Shown in pieces: positions 32,798-42,177 of a stretch of DNA of 64,000 bases. The notes below the pieces were generated by a model. The model had not been told where the DNA came from and did no database searches. It saw nothing but the letters and a program-made list of their open reading frames with translations. Source of the DNA: an uncultured Porphyromonadaceae bacterium. GTDB taxonomy: Bacteria; Bacteroidota; Bacteroidia; Bacteroidales; Muribaculaceae. A program made the translations under genes and the position numbers. Every line of letters begins with the position of its first letter. Within the stretch, counting starts at the first letter, position 1. The stretch spans positions 1-64,000 of the forward strand of contig CAMWLR010000002.1 of the NCBI GenBank assembly GCA_947175215.1, written 5' to 3'.

Positions 32798-33481
32798 ATG
32801 AAAAAGTTTTTTGCAATGGCATTAGTGGCAGTTGCCGCTATCTTTGGTGCAAACGCCGAGGAAACCTACGCTCCTCAGGCCGGAGATTTCTCAGTAGAGA
32901 TCCAGTTTAACCCCTTCTCAACCGACTTTGAGACATTTAAGCTCGATGGTCTCGAAGGCCGCTACTTCTTCAGCAATAAAGACGCCGTACGCATCGGTCT
33001 CGGCTTTGGTGTAGACTCAAAAAAGAGTAACGGCAGCGTAGATGACTCAGACATCTGGAAGAAAGCCCGCACAAGCAATTTCTCACTCAACCTCGGATAT
33101 GAGCGTCATTTCTTCAATTACAAACGTGTGGATCTCTATGCCGGTTTGGGCCTCGGTTTCTCTATGAACAAGGTTAAGGAGACTCAGAACTTTGGCAACG
33201 ACAACAAGACCGAGACTACCAACGCCGGCGACACATACAACGAGTTTGCCGCTAAGGTATTTACCGGTATCGACTTCTATGTTTACAAAGGTCTCTATGT
33301 AGGTGCAGAACTCGGAATCAAGATCGGTGCCAAATCATTCCCCGGCCAGGTTATCAAGGGTGGTGTGAATGATGCAGGTGTATGGAGTAACTCTTATGAG
33401 GTTTCAAAATCACCTAAATCATCAGCTTTCGTACTTGCTACTTACGCTGAGCCCGCCCTCCGCCTCGGTTGGAAATTCTGA
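32798..33481 (+). CDS. Outer membrane beta-barrel protein
   Basis: 'MKKFFAMALVAVAAIFGANAEETYAPQAGDFSVEIQFNPFS...EPALRLGWKF'. Confidence 0.8.
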   Translation: MKKFFAMALVAVAAIFGANAEETYAPQAGDFSVEIQFNPFSTDFETFKLDGLEGRYFFSNKDAVRIGLGFGVDSKKSNGSVDDSDIWKKARTSNFSLNLGYERHFFNYKRVDLYAGLGLGFSMNKVKETQNFGNDNKTETTNAGDTYNEFAAKVFTGIDFYVYKGLYVGAELGIKIGAKSFPGQVIKGGVNDAGVWSNSYEVSKSPKSSAFVLATYAEPALRLGWKF

Positions 33482-33536
33482 TGACATCAGACCGCTAATG
33501 TCGTGTTGACGACATTAACACGCTCATAAGCATAAG

Positions 33537-33576
33537 AGACAGACCGTGTCTATCACATGGTCTGTCTCAGCTTTTA
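33537..33576 (+). terminator. Rho-independent terminator
   Basis: gagacagacc...ggtctgtctc stem followed by agcTTTTa. A second hairpin, taatgtcg/cgacatta, lies just upstream (33496-33517). Confidence 0.7.
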
Positions 33577-33671
33577 TGACCGGGCCGGAGATCAGGCCTT
33601 TTTGTGTACTATCAACAGTAATTTTCGGGTGTTGATTGTTATAATAGATATAACCTACAACCCACTGACAG

Positions 33672-34643
33672 ATGAACGAACAGCTCTCTAACAAGCTCAA
33701 GCATTTTTTTCATGTAGTATCCAATATCCGCCCGATAGTATGGATCGGGCTTTATGTAGCAGTAGTGCCGGTGTTTGCATTGGTCTACTGGTTATTGCCT
33801 GACGGTCAATTCAGGATTCCTGACGGAGGGACAACCGACTTCGGATCATGGATATATTACAGCATCGTCACCATCACCACACTCGGATTTGGTGACTATA
33901 CCCCGATGCACGGATGGTCTCAGACCGTCACTGCCATCGAGGTGATGTGTGGATTGATCTTTCTGGGGCTATTCCTCAATGCCGTAGGGTCGATGAAGTC
34001 TGAGATCGATGTCGAGTCAGAGATCGAGAAACAAAGACGCCTGCGCGAAGAGGCTGACAAGAGCAAGCTGCTCAAAAATATCCCCCGTCTGTTACATCAG
34101 CTCAACCTCTTCCTGTCATATTGCTATGCGGTGACAACTCCGGTGTCGAAGCGAATCGAGGGTAAGGATCTGAGTTATAATCCCAGGTTTAAGTTTAGTG
34201 ACCTGGCAGATATGTTCAAGCCCTCGGGGCTGCCGTCAGATCCGACAGAGGTGCCCGCTGTCGAGCGGCTGATTGCCTGCGCGTCATCGACATCGCTTGC
34301 CCTTGATTCATTGCAAAACAGTGTCGATCTGAGGCAATGGCCCGAAATTCTCGAAGATTGTTTCTCATTCGTGGCCAATTATCAGATGTTTTCATCGGCC
34401 GAAACCCTCAGCCGGCGGTATCGACTCACCGCCGGGGCTCAACAGACTGCTGATATAGAGAAATCAGAAGAAAAGCTGTCGACGCTGATAGCAAGCTGGC
34501 AAGGTGACCTGCATTTCGGTAAAGAGGAGTCGCAGCTGCGCCCTGTCGGCGAATTGTTCTCATTCATAAAGGAGAATGGCGAGATCGCCACACGTCTCGA
34601 AACATTGCTGACATCAATCGCGCTCGACCGTCAGCCGCAGTAA
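33672..34643 (+). CDS. Two-TM potassium channel family protein
   Basis: Pore/selectivity filter 'YYSIVTITTLGFGDYTP' between two hydrophobic segments. Confidence 0.88.
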   Translation: MNEQLSNKLKHFFHVVSNIRPIVWIGLYVAVVPVFALVYWLLPDGQFRIPDGGTTDFGSWIYYSIVTITTLGFGDYTPMHGWSQTVTAIEVMCGLIFLGLFLNAVGSMKSEIDVESEIEKQRRLREEADKSKLLKNIPRLLHQLNLFLSYCYAVTTPVSKRIEGKDLSYNPRFKFSDLADMFKPSGLPSDPTEVPAVERLIACASSTSLALDSLQNSVDLRQWPEILEDCFSFVANYQMFSSAETLSRRYRLTAGAQQTADIEKSEEKLSTLIASWQGDLHFGKEESQLRPVGELFSFIKENGEIATRLETLLTSIALDRQPQ

Positions 34644-34663
34644 CACTTTTATCTCATCGTGTA

Positions 34664-34695
34664 TTTGTATATCTGATGATAAGGTGCTATATTTG
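34664..34695 (+). promoter_or_regulatory. Bacteroidetes-type promoter
   Basis: TTTG (34664-34667), 20 nt, TATATTTG (34688-34695), 35 nt before the CDS. Confidence 0.7.
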
Positions 34696-34730
34696 TATGG
34701 CGAACTCAATATCATATAAAATATATCACC

Positions 34731-36179
34731 ATGAAGCATCTTTTTAATGCTGTTGCCTGCGGGCTATGCGCCATAATGGGGGCGCAGATGACCGTGGCAC
34801 AGAATCCGGTGGCCGTGGCCGTGCCGTCGACCGCACCCACAAAAGTTACTCACTCCGACTGGAGTCGCAATGCGGTCATCTATGAGGTCAATCTGCGTCA
34901 GTATTCTGACGAGGGTACACTCAAGGCGTTTGACAAGGAGCTGCCGCGCCTCAAGGAGCTGGGTGTCGATGTGCTGTGGTTTATGCCGATACATCCTATC
35001 TCAGAGAAGAACCGCAAGGGGACGCTCGGCAGCTACTACGCCGTGCGTGACTATAAGGATGTCAACCCCGAGTTTGGCACTGTGGCTGACTTTAAGGAAA
35101 CGGTCAAGAAGGCCCATGACCTCGGTATGAAAGTTATCATTGACTGGGTGCCCAACCACTCGGGTTGCGACAATGTGTGGGTAGAGCAGCATCCAGACTG
35201 GTATGTTCGCAACGACAAGGGTGAGATGTATGGCCCGTATGACTGGACCGATGTCTATAAGTTTGACTACTCTAACCCGGCAATGCGCGCGGGGATGATC
35301 GATGCCCTGAAATTCTGGCTGACAGAGGTGGGTATCGACGGATTCCGCTGTGATGTCGCCGGCGAGGTGCCGACAGATTTCTGGAATGAAGCGCGCCCGC
35401 AGTTGCAGGTCGCCCAGCCGGGGCTTTTCATGCTTGCCGAGGCCACCAAGCCCGAACTGCTTGTCGAAGGTTTCGACATGGGTTATGACTGGCCGATGAA
35501 AGATCTCTTCTCTGAGATCGCAGCTACTCAGGGTCAGTATACGTTTGTAGACAGCCGCAACGGCCAGACCGAGCCCCGCAAGTTCCCCGTCAAACATGCC
35601 GTCGCCATCGACTCGCTGCTGGCATTGCAGGGCACAGAGTTCCCCGCCGACAGCTATCAGATGCAGATGATAACTAACCATGACCTCAACTCGTGGGAGG
35701 GTACTGAGTTTGACCGTCTGGGTAATCTATCACAGGCATTCGGTGTGCTTAGTTTCACGCTGCCGGGTATGCCGCTGATTTATACCGGTCAGGAGACAGG
35801 TATGAACCGCGCCTTTGAGTTCTTTGAGAAAGATAACGCTCCTGTCTGGGAGCCCCGCAACGAGTACTTCACCTTCTATCAGACACTCGCCGCCCTCAAG
35901 CATGGCAACCCCGCGCTGGCTGCGGGCAACCCGGCCGGGAACAGCATGCTCCGCTATGCCACCGTTTCGCCTGATATTTATGTATTTGAGCGTGTGGCAG
36001 GTGACTCTCGCGTCGTTGTCGCCGTCAATCTCGGCAAAGACACTGAGACAGTCGAGTTTATTGGTGACGCCCCTGAGATGACCGGTCTGACCGATGTCTT
36101 TAACCCCTCGGCAACCGCCGCTATACCCGCGACACTCCCCGCCGGCGGATACATCGTGTTATCGACTCCCCTCAACTGA
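34731..36179 (+). CDS. Secreted alpha-amylase family glycosyl hydrolase (GH13)
   Basis: 'VIIDWVPNHSG', 'GIDGFRCDVAGEVP', 'MITNHDLNSWEG'; signal peptide. Confidence 0.93.
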   Translation: MKHLFNAVACGLCAIMGAQMTVAQNPVAVAVPSTAPTKVTHSDWSRNAVIYEVNLRQYSDEGTLKAFDKELPRLKELGVDVLWFMPIHPISEKNRKGTLGSYYAVRDYKDVNPEFGTVADFKETVKKAHDLGMKVIIDWVPNHSGCDNVWVEQHPDWYVRNDKGEMYGPYDWTDVYKFDYSNPAMRAGMIDALKFWLTEVGIDGFRCDVAGEVPTDFWNEARPQLQVAQPGLFMLAEATKPELLVEGFDMGYDWPMKDLFSEIAATQGQYTFVDSRNGQTEPRKFPVKHAVAIDSLLALQGTEFPADSYQMQMITNHDLNSWEGTEFDRLGNLSQAFGVLSFTLPGMPLIYTGQETGMNRAFEFFEKDNAPVWEPRNEYFTFYQTLAALKHGNPALAAGNPAGNSMLRYATVSPDIYVFERVAGDSRVVVAVNLGKDTETVEFIGDAPEMTGLTDVFNPSATAAIPATLPAGGYIVLSTPLN

Positions 36180-36398
36180 GTATATAAAAGAACCCGCATC
36201 TCTCAAAGAGGGGTGCGGGTTGAGAAGGTTATCTGATAATATTAAGAGTTTGACTTTTTATGAACGTCAGTAAAATGCCTTCTCTTGTAAGTAAAACATC
36301 CTCACGTCACTTTTGTTTCTGAAAAATATCTATTTTTTACATAAATTAAGGCTGTCTAAACGCGTTAGGCAGCCTTAATTGTTATGTGGCAAATGTGA

Positions 36399-36860
36399 TT
36401 ATTTGGCGAGGTATGCCGAGACTGAGTTGTCAAACTCGGCCTCATCCATATAACCGACAGTGCGGTCGACGGTGCCGTCGGGGAGAATATAGACTATTGT
36501 CGGGATACTCTCTACCTCATACTGCGCGGCCAACGAGGGGTTCTCGTCGACATCGATGCTGTAAAATGTCGCCTGTGAGCGATATTTCTCGGCAACCTTG
36601 TCAAAGTTGGGCGCAAACTGTCGGCACGGCCCGCACCAAGTAGCGTTAAAGTCGAGCACCTGCATCTTACCCTCGGCGGGGGGGAGCTGGCTGTCACCTT
36701 TGATGACATTGACAGCCTGGGTCTCGGCGACATTGTCGATCATTTTGTCGGCGGTCTCCTCGATTTTATCCTCGGTCGAGGTCTTGTCGCCGTTACATGA
36801 TGTGAGCCCGGCGGTAAGGAGCAGCCCGGCGGCGATGATAAACAGTGCGGATGCTTTCAT
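36399..36860 (-). CDS. Thioredoxin-family lipoprotein
   Basis: 'FNATWCGPCRQFAPNFDKVAEKY'; lipobox 'TAGLTSCNGD'. Confidence 0.92.
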   Translation of the reverse strand: MKASALFIIAAGLLLTAGLTSCNGDKTSTEDKIEETADKMIDNVAETQAVNVIKGDSQLPPAEGKMQVLDFNATWCGPCRQFAPNFDKVAEKYRSQATFYSIDVDENPSLAAQYEVESIPTIVYILPDGTVDRTVGYMDEAEFDNSVSAYLAK

Positions 36861-36901
36861 TTTCGGTCGATTCTATCGGGTTAATGATGATTAGCGTATG
36901 A

Positions 36902-37837
36902 TCAGAGAACGCCGGCGAGAGCTGCGTTGGTTGTGTGTACGGCCTCGGCGCTTGCCTTGAAGAGGGCTTTTTCCTCGTCGTTGAGATCAAACTCAACGAT
37001 CTTCTCAATACCGTTGCGGCCGATGATACAGGGCACACCGATGCAGAGGTCGCTCTCGCCGTATTCACCTTCGAGCAGAGCCGAGCATGATATAAGGCGT
37101 TTCTGATCGCCGAGAACGGCTGCTACCATCTGCGCCGATGCTGCGCCGGGGGCATACCATGCTGATGTGCCGAGGAGCTTGGTGAGGGTGGCACCGCCTA
37201 CCATTGTGTCGGCGGCAACTTTCCGGAGCTGCTCGTCGGGGAGGAGGGTAGAGGCGGGGATGCCGCGGTAAGCTGCGTAGCGTGTCAGGGGTATCATGGT
37301 CTTGTCGCCGTGACCGCCGATAACGATACCTTCGACCTCGGTAGCGTTAGCATTGAGCGCGAGGCTGAGGAAATATTTGAAACGGGCGCTGTCGAGAGCT
37401 CCGCCCATGCCGATGATGCGGTTTTTGGGGAGGCCCGAGATCTTGTGGATCAGATAGGTCATGGTGTCCATCGGGTTAGCCACGCAGATGATGATGGCGT
37501 TGGGCGAGTGTGCGAGCACGTTCTCGGTCACCGACTTAACGATCTTGGCGTTTACGCCGATAAGCTCCTCGCGGGTCATACCGGGCTTGCGGGGTACACC
37601 TGATGTGATGACTACCACGTCAGAGTTCTCGGTCATGGCGTAGTCGTTGGTCACACCGGTCAGACGGGTCTGGAGGTTGAGGATATTAGCGGTCTGCATG
37701 ATATCCATGGCTTTTCCTTCCGAAACGCCCTCTTTGATATCGATAAGCACTACTTCGCTGGCTACCTGAGTGGTAACGAGTACATTGGCTGTTGTGGCGC
37801 CTACATTGCCGGCACCGACTACTGTAACTTTTGACAT
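36902..37837 (-). CDS. mdh: Malate dehydrogenase
   Basis: 'MSKVTVVGAGNVGATTANVL', 'GVPRKPGMTREELIGVNAKI'. Start at MSKV; CAAATATA (rc TATATTTG) at 37886 upstream. Confidence 0.94.
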   Translation of the reverse strand: MSKVTVVGAGNVGATTANVLVTTQVASEVVLIDIKEGVSEGKAMDIMQTANILNLQTRLTGVTNDYAMTENSDVVVITSGVPRKPGMTREELIGVNAKIVKSVTENVLAHSPNAIIICVANPMDTMTYLIHKISGLPKNRIIGMGGALDSARFKYFLSLALNANATEVEGIVIGGHGDKTMIPLTRYAAYRGIPASTLLPDEQLRKVAADTMVGGATLTKLLGTSAWYAPGAASAQMVAAVLGDQKRLISCSALLEGEYGESDLCIGVPCIIGRNGIEKIVEFDLNDEEKALFKASAEAVHTTNAALAGVL

Positions 37838-37946
37838 ATTCGGTTGAGTTTTATTTAGGTGGTAATGTGTTGGTCTAACTGATTGCAAATATACTGAAAT
37901 ATTTTTGGATTGTAATCAGTATTGACGAAAATGATGAAAAATTTCT

Positions 37947-40199
37947 TTAATTCGCCGATCCCTCGAGACGGGCGGCGGTGTGTTTGTCCGGGGCGACGAT
38001 CCACAGACGGTCACCTTCTTGCAATGTGATTGCAGCCGGCTTGTCGATAAATTCATCACCGCGCTTGAGGGCAACCACATGGGTGTTATAGTTGCGGCGC
38101 ACATCGGCTGATGCGAGCGAATCCCCCAGCAGGGGTGAGTCAGCACCGAGTTTTATAGTGCTCAGGTGCAGATCGCCCGGGTGGATACCCTGATCGGTAG
38201 TGTTATCCTCGTCAGCCTCGACGAGGGGTAAGACGGCCTCAATCTGGTCGTCAGTACCGATTACGCCGATGACATCCCCCGGAAACAGACGGGTGTCGCC
38301 CGAGGGGACGATCGTTGCTGTCGGCCCGCGTTGGATGGTGACGACGTCGATGCCGTATCTGCCGCGCAGATTACTGTTCTTGAGTCGCTCGCCGACAAAG
38401 GGGCAGCCATATCCGACATGTATATATGCCAGGTGCAGGTCGCTGACAAGCGTATTGTTTTTACCCGAGCGGCGCAGGTCGCGTTCGTTGAGGTTCTCGA
38501 GGAAGCGGGTCTCGATGTTGCGCAGCGAGTTGTTGAGGCGACGGCTGAGCAGCATCAGCAACAATATAAAGAAGGCCAGGCCGATAAGCACACCCATGCC
38601 GAGCGAGTAGTTGGCCGAGATAGTATGCACGATAAACCCCAGGGCTATAATCATCCTGAAGACCATTATCACCATGCGAGGCACTTTGAGGCTGCCGGGC
38701 TGAGGGCCGGCGTGATTCCCTTTGCTCACCGGGGGCGGCAGGATGAGGGCCAACAGGAAGGGGGCCATTACCACCAGTGTCACCACAGTTGTGATTAGTT
38801 TGCTCCATGCGGGGATAATCTCGTCAAGGAGCGGGCGCAGCCATGTGTTGGCCACCAAGGTTATCGCAATGAGGATGATTGAGTAGAGGACGATGCGCCA
38901 CAGATAGCGGCGCAGCATTGATGTCCATGCCCGGCGCGAGTCGTTGATACAGCTTTGGGTGGCCTCGTCAGAGTAGCGGTGGATAAGAAAGTGGAGACGA
39001 GGGGGAAGATGACGCTCTACCAATCTGTATGCCGGGTCGGCCATGCGTATGAAGTATGGTGTGGTGAATGTGGTGATCACCGACACGGCCACGACGATGG
39101 GGTAGATCTCGGCGTTGAGCACACCGAGGCTCATACCGAGTGATGCGATGATAAAGGCAAACTCACCGATCTGGGTCAGTGAGAAACCTGACTCCATAGC
39201 TACCTTGAGTGACTGCCCGGTCACGAGCATGCCGAATGTCCCGAAAAGTATCATTCCGACGATGACAACCGCCGACAGCAGTAAGATGGGCGCCCAGTAT
39301 TCGACGAGGATGGCGGGTTGCACCATCATGCCTACCGAGATAAAGAAGACCGACCCGAACAGGTCTTTGACCGGCATGGTCACATGCTCGATGCGCTCGG
39401 CATAGCTTGTGCCGGCGAGGATCGACCCCATGACGAATGCGCCTAACGCGAGTGAGAATCCGCAGAGCACCGAGAAGACGGCCATAGCCAGACAGAGACC
39501 CATCGACACCACTAACAGGGTCTCGTTGTTGAGAAAGCGGCGGGTCTTGTTGAGAAATGAGGGGAGGACGTAGACACCCACCAGAAACCATATCACGAGG
39601 AAGAAAATCAGCTTGCTGATACTCCTCAGCATCTCGCCACCCTCGACCGAGTTGTTGATGGCTATCGAACTCAGCACGACCATCATCACCACGGCAAACA
39701 GATCCTCGACAATCAGCACGGCAAACACCAGTGAGGCAAACTTTTTTTGCCGCAGGTTGAGGTCGGTGAATGCCTTGATGATAATTGTGGTCGATGACAT
39801 CGACAGCATACCGCCGAGAAACAGACTGTTGATGGTGGTGAATCCTAACAGATGCCCGATGGCAAACCCTGTGGCCATCATCCCCACCACGATTATCAGG
39901 GCCGTCACGACCGCCGACCCGCCGGTGTTAAGCAGTTTTTTGAAACTGAACTCAAGTCCGAGCGAGAATAGCAGTACAATAATACCTATCTGTGCCCAGA
40001 ACTCGATGTTGATGTCTGAGGTAACCGAGGGGAGCGGCTTGAAATTAGGGCTGGCCAGGAATCCGGCTACGATATAGCCGAGTACTACCGGTTGTTTTAT
40101 CCACTTAAACAGCAGTGTGACGATCGCTCCCAACAGCAGTATGAAAGCAAGATCTGAGATCAGTCCCTGGAAGTCGGGTGTGGCGTTGAGCAATAGCAT
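37947..40199 (-). CDS. Kef/CPA2-type cation:proton antiporter with C-terminal TrkA_C (RCK_C) domains
   Basis: Long multi-TM antiporter region plus two C-terminal 'LGADSPLLGDSLASADVRRNYNTHVVALKRG...' RCK_C-like segments. Confidence 0.9.
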   Translation of the reverse strand: MLLLNATPDFQGLISDLAFILLLGAIVTLLFKWIKQPVVLGYIVAGFLASPNFKPLPSVTSDINIEFWAQIGIIVLLFSLGLEFSFKKLLNTGGSAVVTALIIVVGMMATGFAIGHLLGFTTINSLFLGGMLSMSSTTIIIKAFTDLNLRQKKFASLVFAVLIVEDLFAVVMMVVLSSIAINNSVEGGEMLRSISKLIFFLVIWFLVGVYVLPSFLNKTRRFLNNETLLVVSMGLCLAMAVFSVLCGFSLALGAFVMGSILAGTSYAERIEHVTMPVKDLFGSVFFISVGMMVQPAILVEYWAPILLLSAVVIVGMILFGTFGMLVTGQSLKVAMESGFSLTQIGEFAFIIASLGMSLGVLNAEIYPIVVAVSVITTFTTPYFIRMADPAYRLVERHLPPRLHFLIHRYSDEATQSCINDSRRAWTSMLRRYLWRIVLYSIILIAITLVANTWLRPLLDEIIPAWSKLITTVVTLVVMAPFLLALILPPPVSKGNHAGPQPGSLKVPRMVIMVFRMIIALGFIVHTISANYSLGMGVLIGLAFFILLLMLLSRRLNNSLRNIETRFLENLNERDLRRSGKNNTLVSDLHLAYIHVGYGCPFVGERLKNSNLRGRYGIDVVTIQRGPTATIVPSGDTRLFPGDVIGVIGTDDQIEAVLPLVEADEDNTTDQGIHPGDLHLSTIKLGADSPLLGDSLASADVRRNYNTHVVALKRGDEFIDKPAAITLQEGDRLWIVAPDKHTAARLEGSAN

Positions 40200-40208
40200 A
40201 ACGTATCG

Positions 40209-41225
40209 TTAGAGTTGAGAATAGTAATGTTTGCGTTGCAGATAATAGGCAGAGAGGATATCAGGGCGATAGATTGATGTGATAGACCCGTCAGGGCCGG
40301 TCAGCAGATTTACGTCCGGGTGGCGGGTGTACACTTTGCGCATGTGTCTGAAGTCGTGATGGGCTCTGAGGATGGCCGCCGCGTTGCGCCAATCAAACGT
40401 GGCGACAAACTTACCCCATGCGAGGGTGTCAAGCAGACGCCGGCGCAACAATGCTCCGCGCAGATCTCTCTCGGGGAGATTTTTATGCAGCATCAGCAGA
40501 TTGTTGCGGAAGTTGAGGTAAGTTTTCTTTGGATTTGATGCCGGCAACGACCCGCCCCCGAGATGATAGACGTGTGACTCGGTGACACACCAGATAGTAT
40601 GGCCGGTCAGCTGCAGACGCCAGCAGAGGTCAATCTCCTCCATGTGCGCAAAGAACTGTTCATCGAGTCCGCCAACCTCTTGATACAGGTCGGTTTTGAC
40701 CATCAGGGCCGCCCCGGTTGCCCAGAAAACTTCGACCGGGTTGTCATATTGACCGTTATCTGTCTCGATCGTGTCAAATATCCGGCCGCGGCAATAGGGG
40801 TAGCCGTTGCGGTCAATAAATCCGCCGGCCGCCCCGGCATATTCAAATTTACTTTTATCACTGTAAGACAGTATCTTGGGCTGACATGCGGCTGCATCGT
40901 GATGACTCTCCATAAAGTCATATAGAGGTGTGAGCCATCCCGTTGGTGTCTCGACATCTGAGTTTAGCAGCACCGTATATCTGTATCCTGTCTCTGACAG
41001 TGCGCGGTTATACCCCCCGGCAAAGCCGAGATTTTTGTCAAAACGCAGTGTTCTGACCTCGGGAAAATCATTTTTGAGCAGGTCGAGAGACCCGTCGGTT
41101 GACCCGTTGTCGGCCACGATGACGTCGGCCAGCTCGGGGTCGGTATTGGCTGTGACAGAGGGGAGAAACTCTTTGAGAAGTTTCTCGCCGTTCCAGTTAA
41201 GTATTATTACTGCGACAGGTTTCAT
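40209..41225 (-). CDS. Glycosyltransferase family 2
   Basis: 'VAVIILNWNGEKLL', 'VIVADNGSTDGSLDLL', 'YTVLLNSDVE'. Confidence 0.94.
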   Translation of the reverse strand: MKPVAVIILNWNGEKLLKEFLPSVTANTDPELADVIVADNGSTDGSLDLLKNDFPEVRTLRFDKNLGFAGGYNRALSETGYRYTVLLNSDVETPTGWLTPLYDFMESHHDAAACQPKILSYSDKSKFEYAGAAGGFIDRNGYPYCRGRIFDTIETDNGQYDNPVEVFWATGAALMVKTDLYQEVGGLDEQFFAHMEEIDLCWRLQLTGHTIWCVTESHVYHLGGGSLPASNPKKTYLNFRNNLLMLHKNLPERDLRGALLRRRLLDTLAWGKFVATFDWRNAAAILRAHHDFRHMRKVYTRHPDVNLLTGPDGSITSIYRPDILSAYYLQRKHYYSQL

Positions 41226-41229
41226 AGGG

Positions 41230-42144
41230 TCATGCTTTCTGTCCGTTCATTTCAGAAGTTACCGGATTTTTCCACCGCTTATGTGACCAGAGCCATAGTG
41301 GCGGATTCTCCTTTATATTATTTTGCAGCAGTGACGCATATAGATCGGTTAGCGCAAACTCGCGGTTGAGGTCGGCGTGCATCTCCACGACGTCGATGTG
41401 ATAATGGCCGCGTGCCGGTTTTGACATGTGCCAGTATACCGGCAGTGCGTTGAGGCGGCGGCACACCGTCTCGGTGCCGGTGATTATGGCCGTGGGGTGG
41501 TTGAGGAACTCCACCACATGTATCGTGTCGCCATGGCTCGGTTTCTGATCGCTCATAAATCCGGTGACGGTCGGTATCCCCTCCTTGCGGTATCTGAGCA
41601 GGTCGAGAAACGCCCTGCGCTTGGGTAGCGACACCGCCCCGAAACGCCCGCGTATCTTGAGCATCAGCCGATCAAACCACTCGTTACGCAGCGGTCGGTA
41701 TATCTGACAGAACTCTGCGCCTTTACCGGGCTGGAGTGTGCTGCGCAGGGTTATCGACGGAGCCCACTCCCAGTTGCCAAGATGGGCGAAATAGCACACC
41801 ACGGGTCGTCCCTCGCTGAGCGCGCGGTCGATGATCTCTACCCCCGAGAATGTCATGCGGCGCATCATATCACGGTCTGAGATATGCAGTATCTTGAGGG
41901 TCTCGATGATATAGTCGGCGAAGTTGCGGTAAAACTGCCGCTCAGTCTTGCGCAACCACTTGCGGTCAGCATCGGGGAAAGACTCCTCTAAATTACGTCT
42001 GACCACTTTCTTGCGATACCCGGCCACATAATACAGCAGCAGAAACATCAGGTCGGCCACCCCGTAGAGCACCCGGAACGGCAACCGCGCCACCGCATTC
42101 ACCATCAGGCCCAATATCCGATAAAATATCTTACCCATCGCCAT
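41230..42144 (-). CDS. Lysophospholipid/lipid A acyltransferase family protein (LpxL/HtrB-like)
   Basis: 'RPVVCYFAHLGNWEWAPS', 'RRNLEESFPDADRKWLRKTERQFYRNFADY'. Confidence 0.93.
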   Translation of the reverse strand: MAMGKIFYRILGLMVNAVARLPFRVLYGVADLMFLLLYYVAGYRKKVVRRNLEESFPDADRKWLRKTERQFYRNFADYIIETLKILHISDRDMMRRMTFSGVEIIDRALSEGRPVVCYFAHLGNWEWAPSITLRSTLQPGKGAEFCQIYRPLRNEWFDRLMLKIRGRFGAVSLPKRRAFLDLLRYRKEGIPTVTGFMSDQKPSHGDTIHVVEFLNHPTAIITGTETVCRRLNALPVYWHMSKPARGHYHIDVVEMHADLNREFALTDLYASLLQNNIKENPPLWLWSHKRWKNPVTSEMNGQKA

Positions 42145-42177
42145 ACGTGATTAATTGGTGATCATCGACAAAATTGC

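Noticed and set aside
35001-35681. 226-aa ORF antisense to the alpha-amylase gene
   Set aside because: Fully inside a well-supported GH13 gene on the other strand; composition typical of antisense frames.
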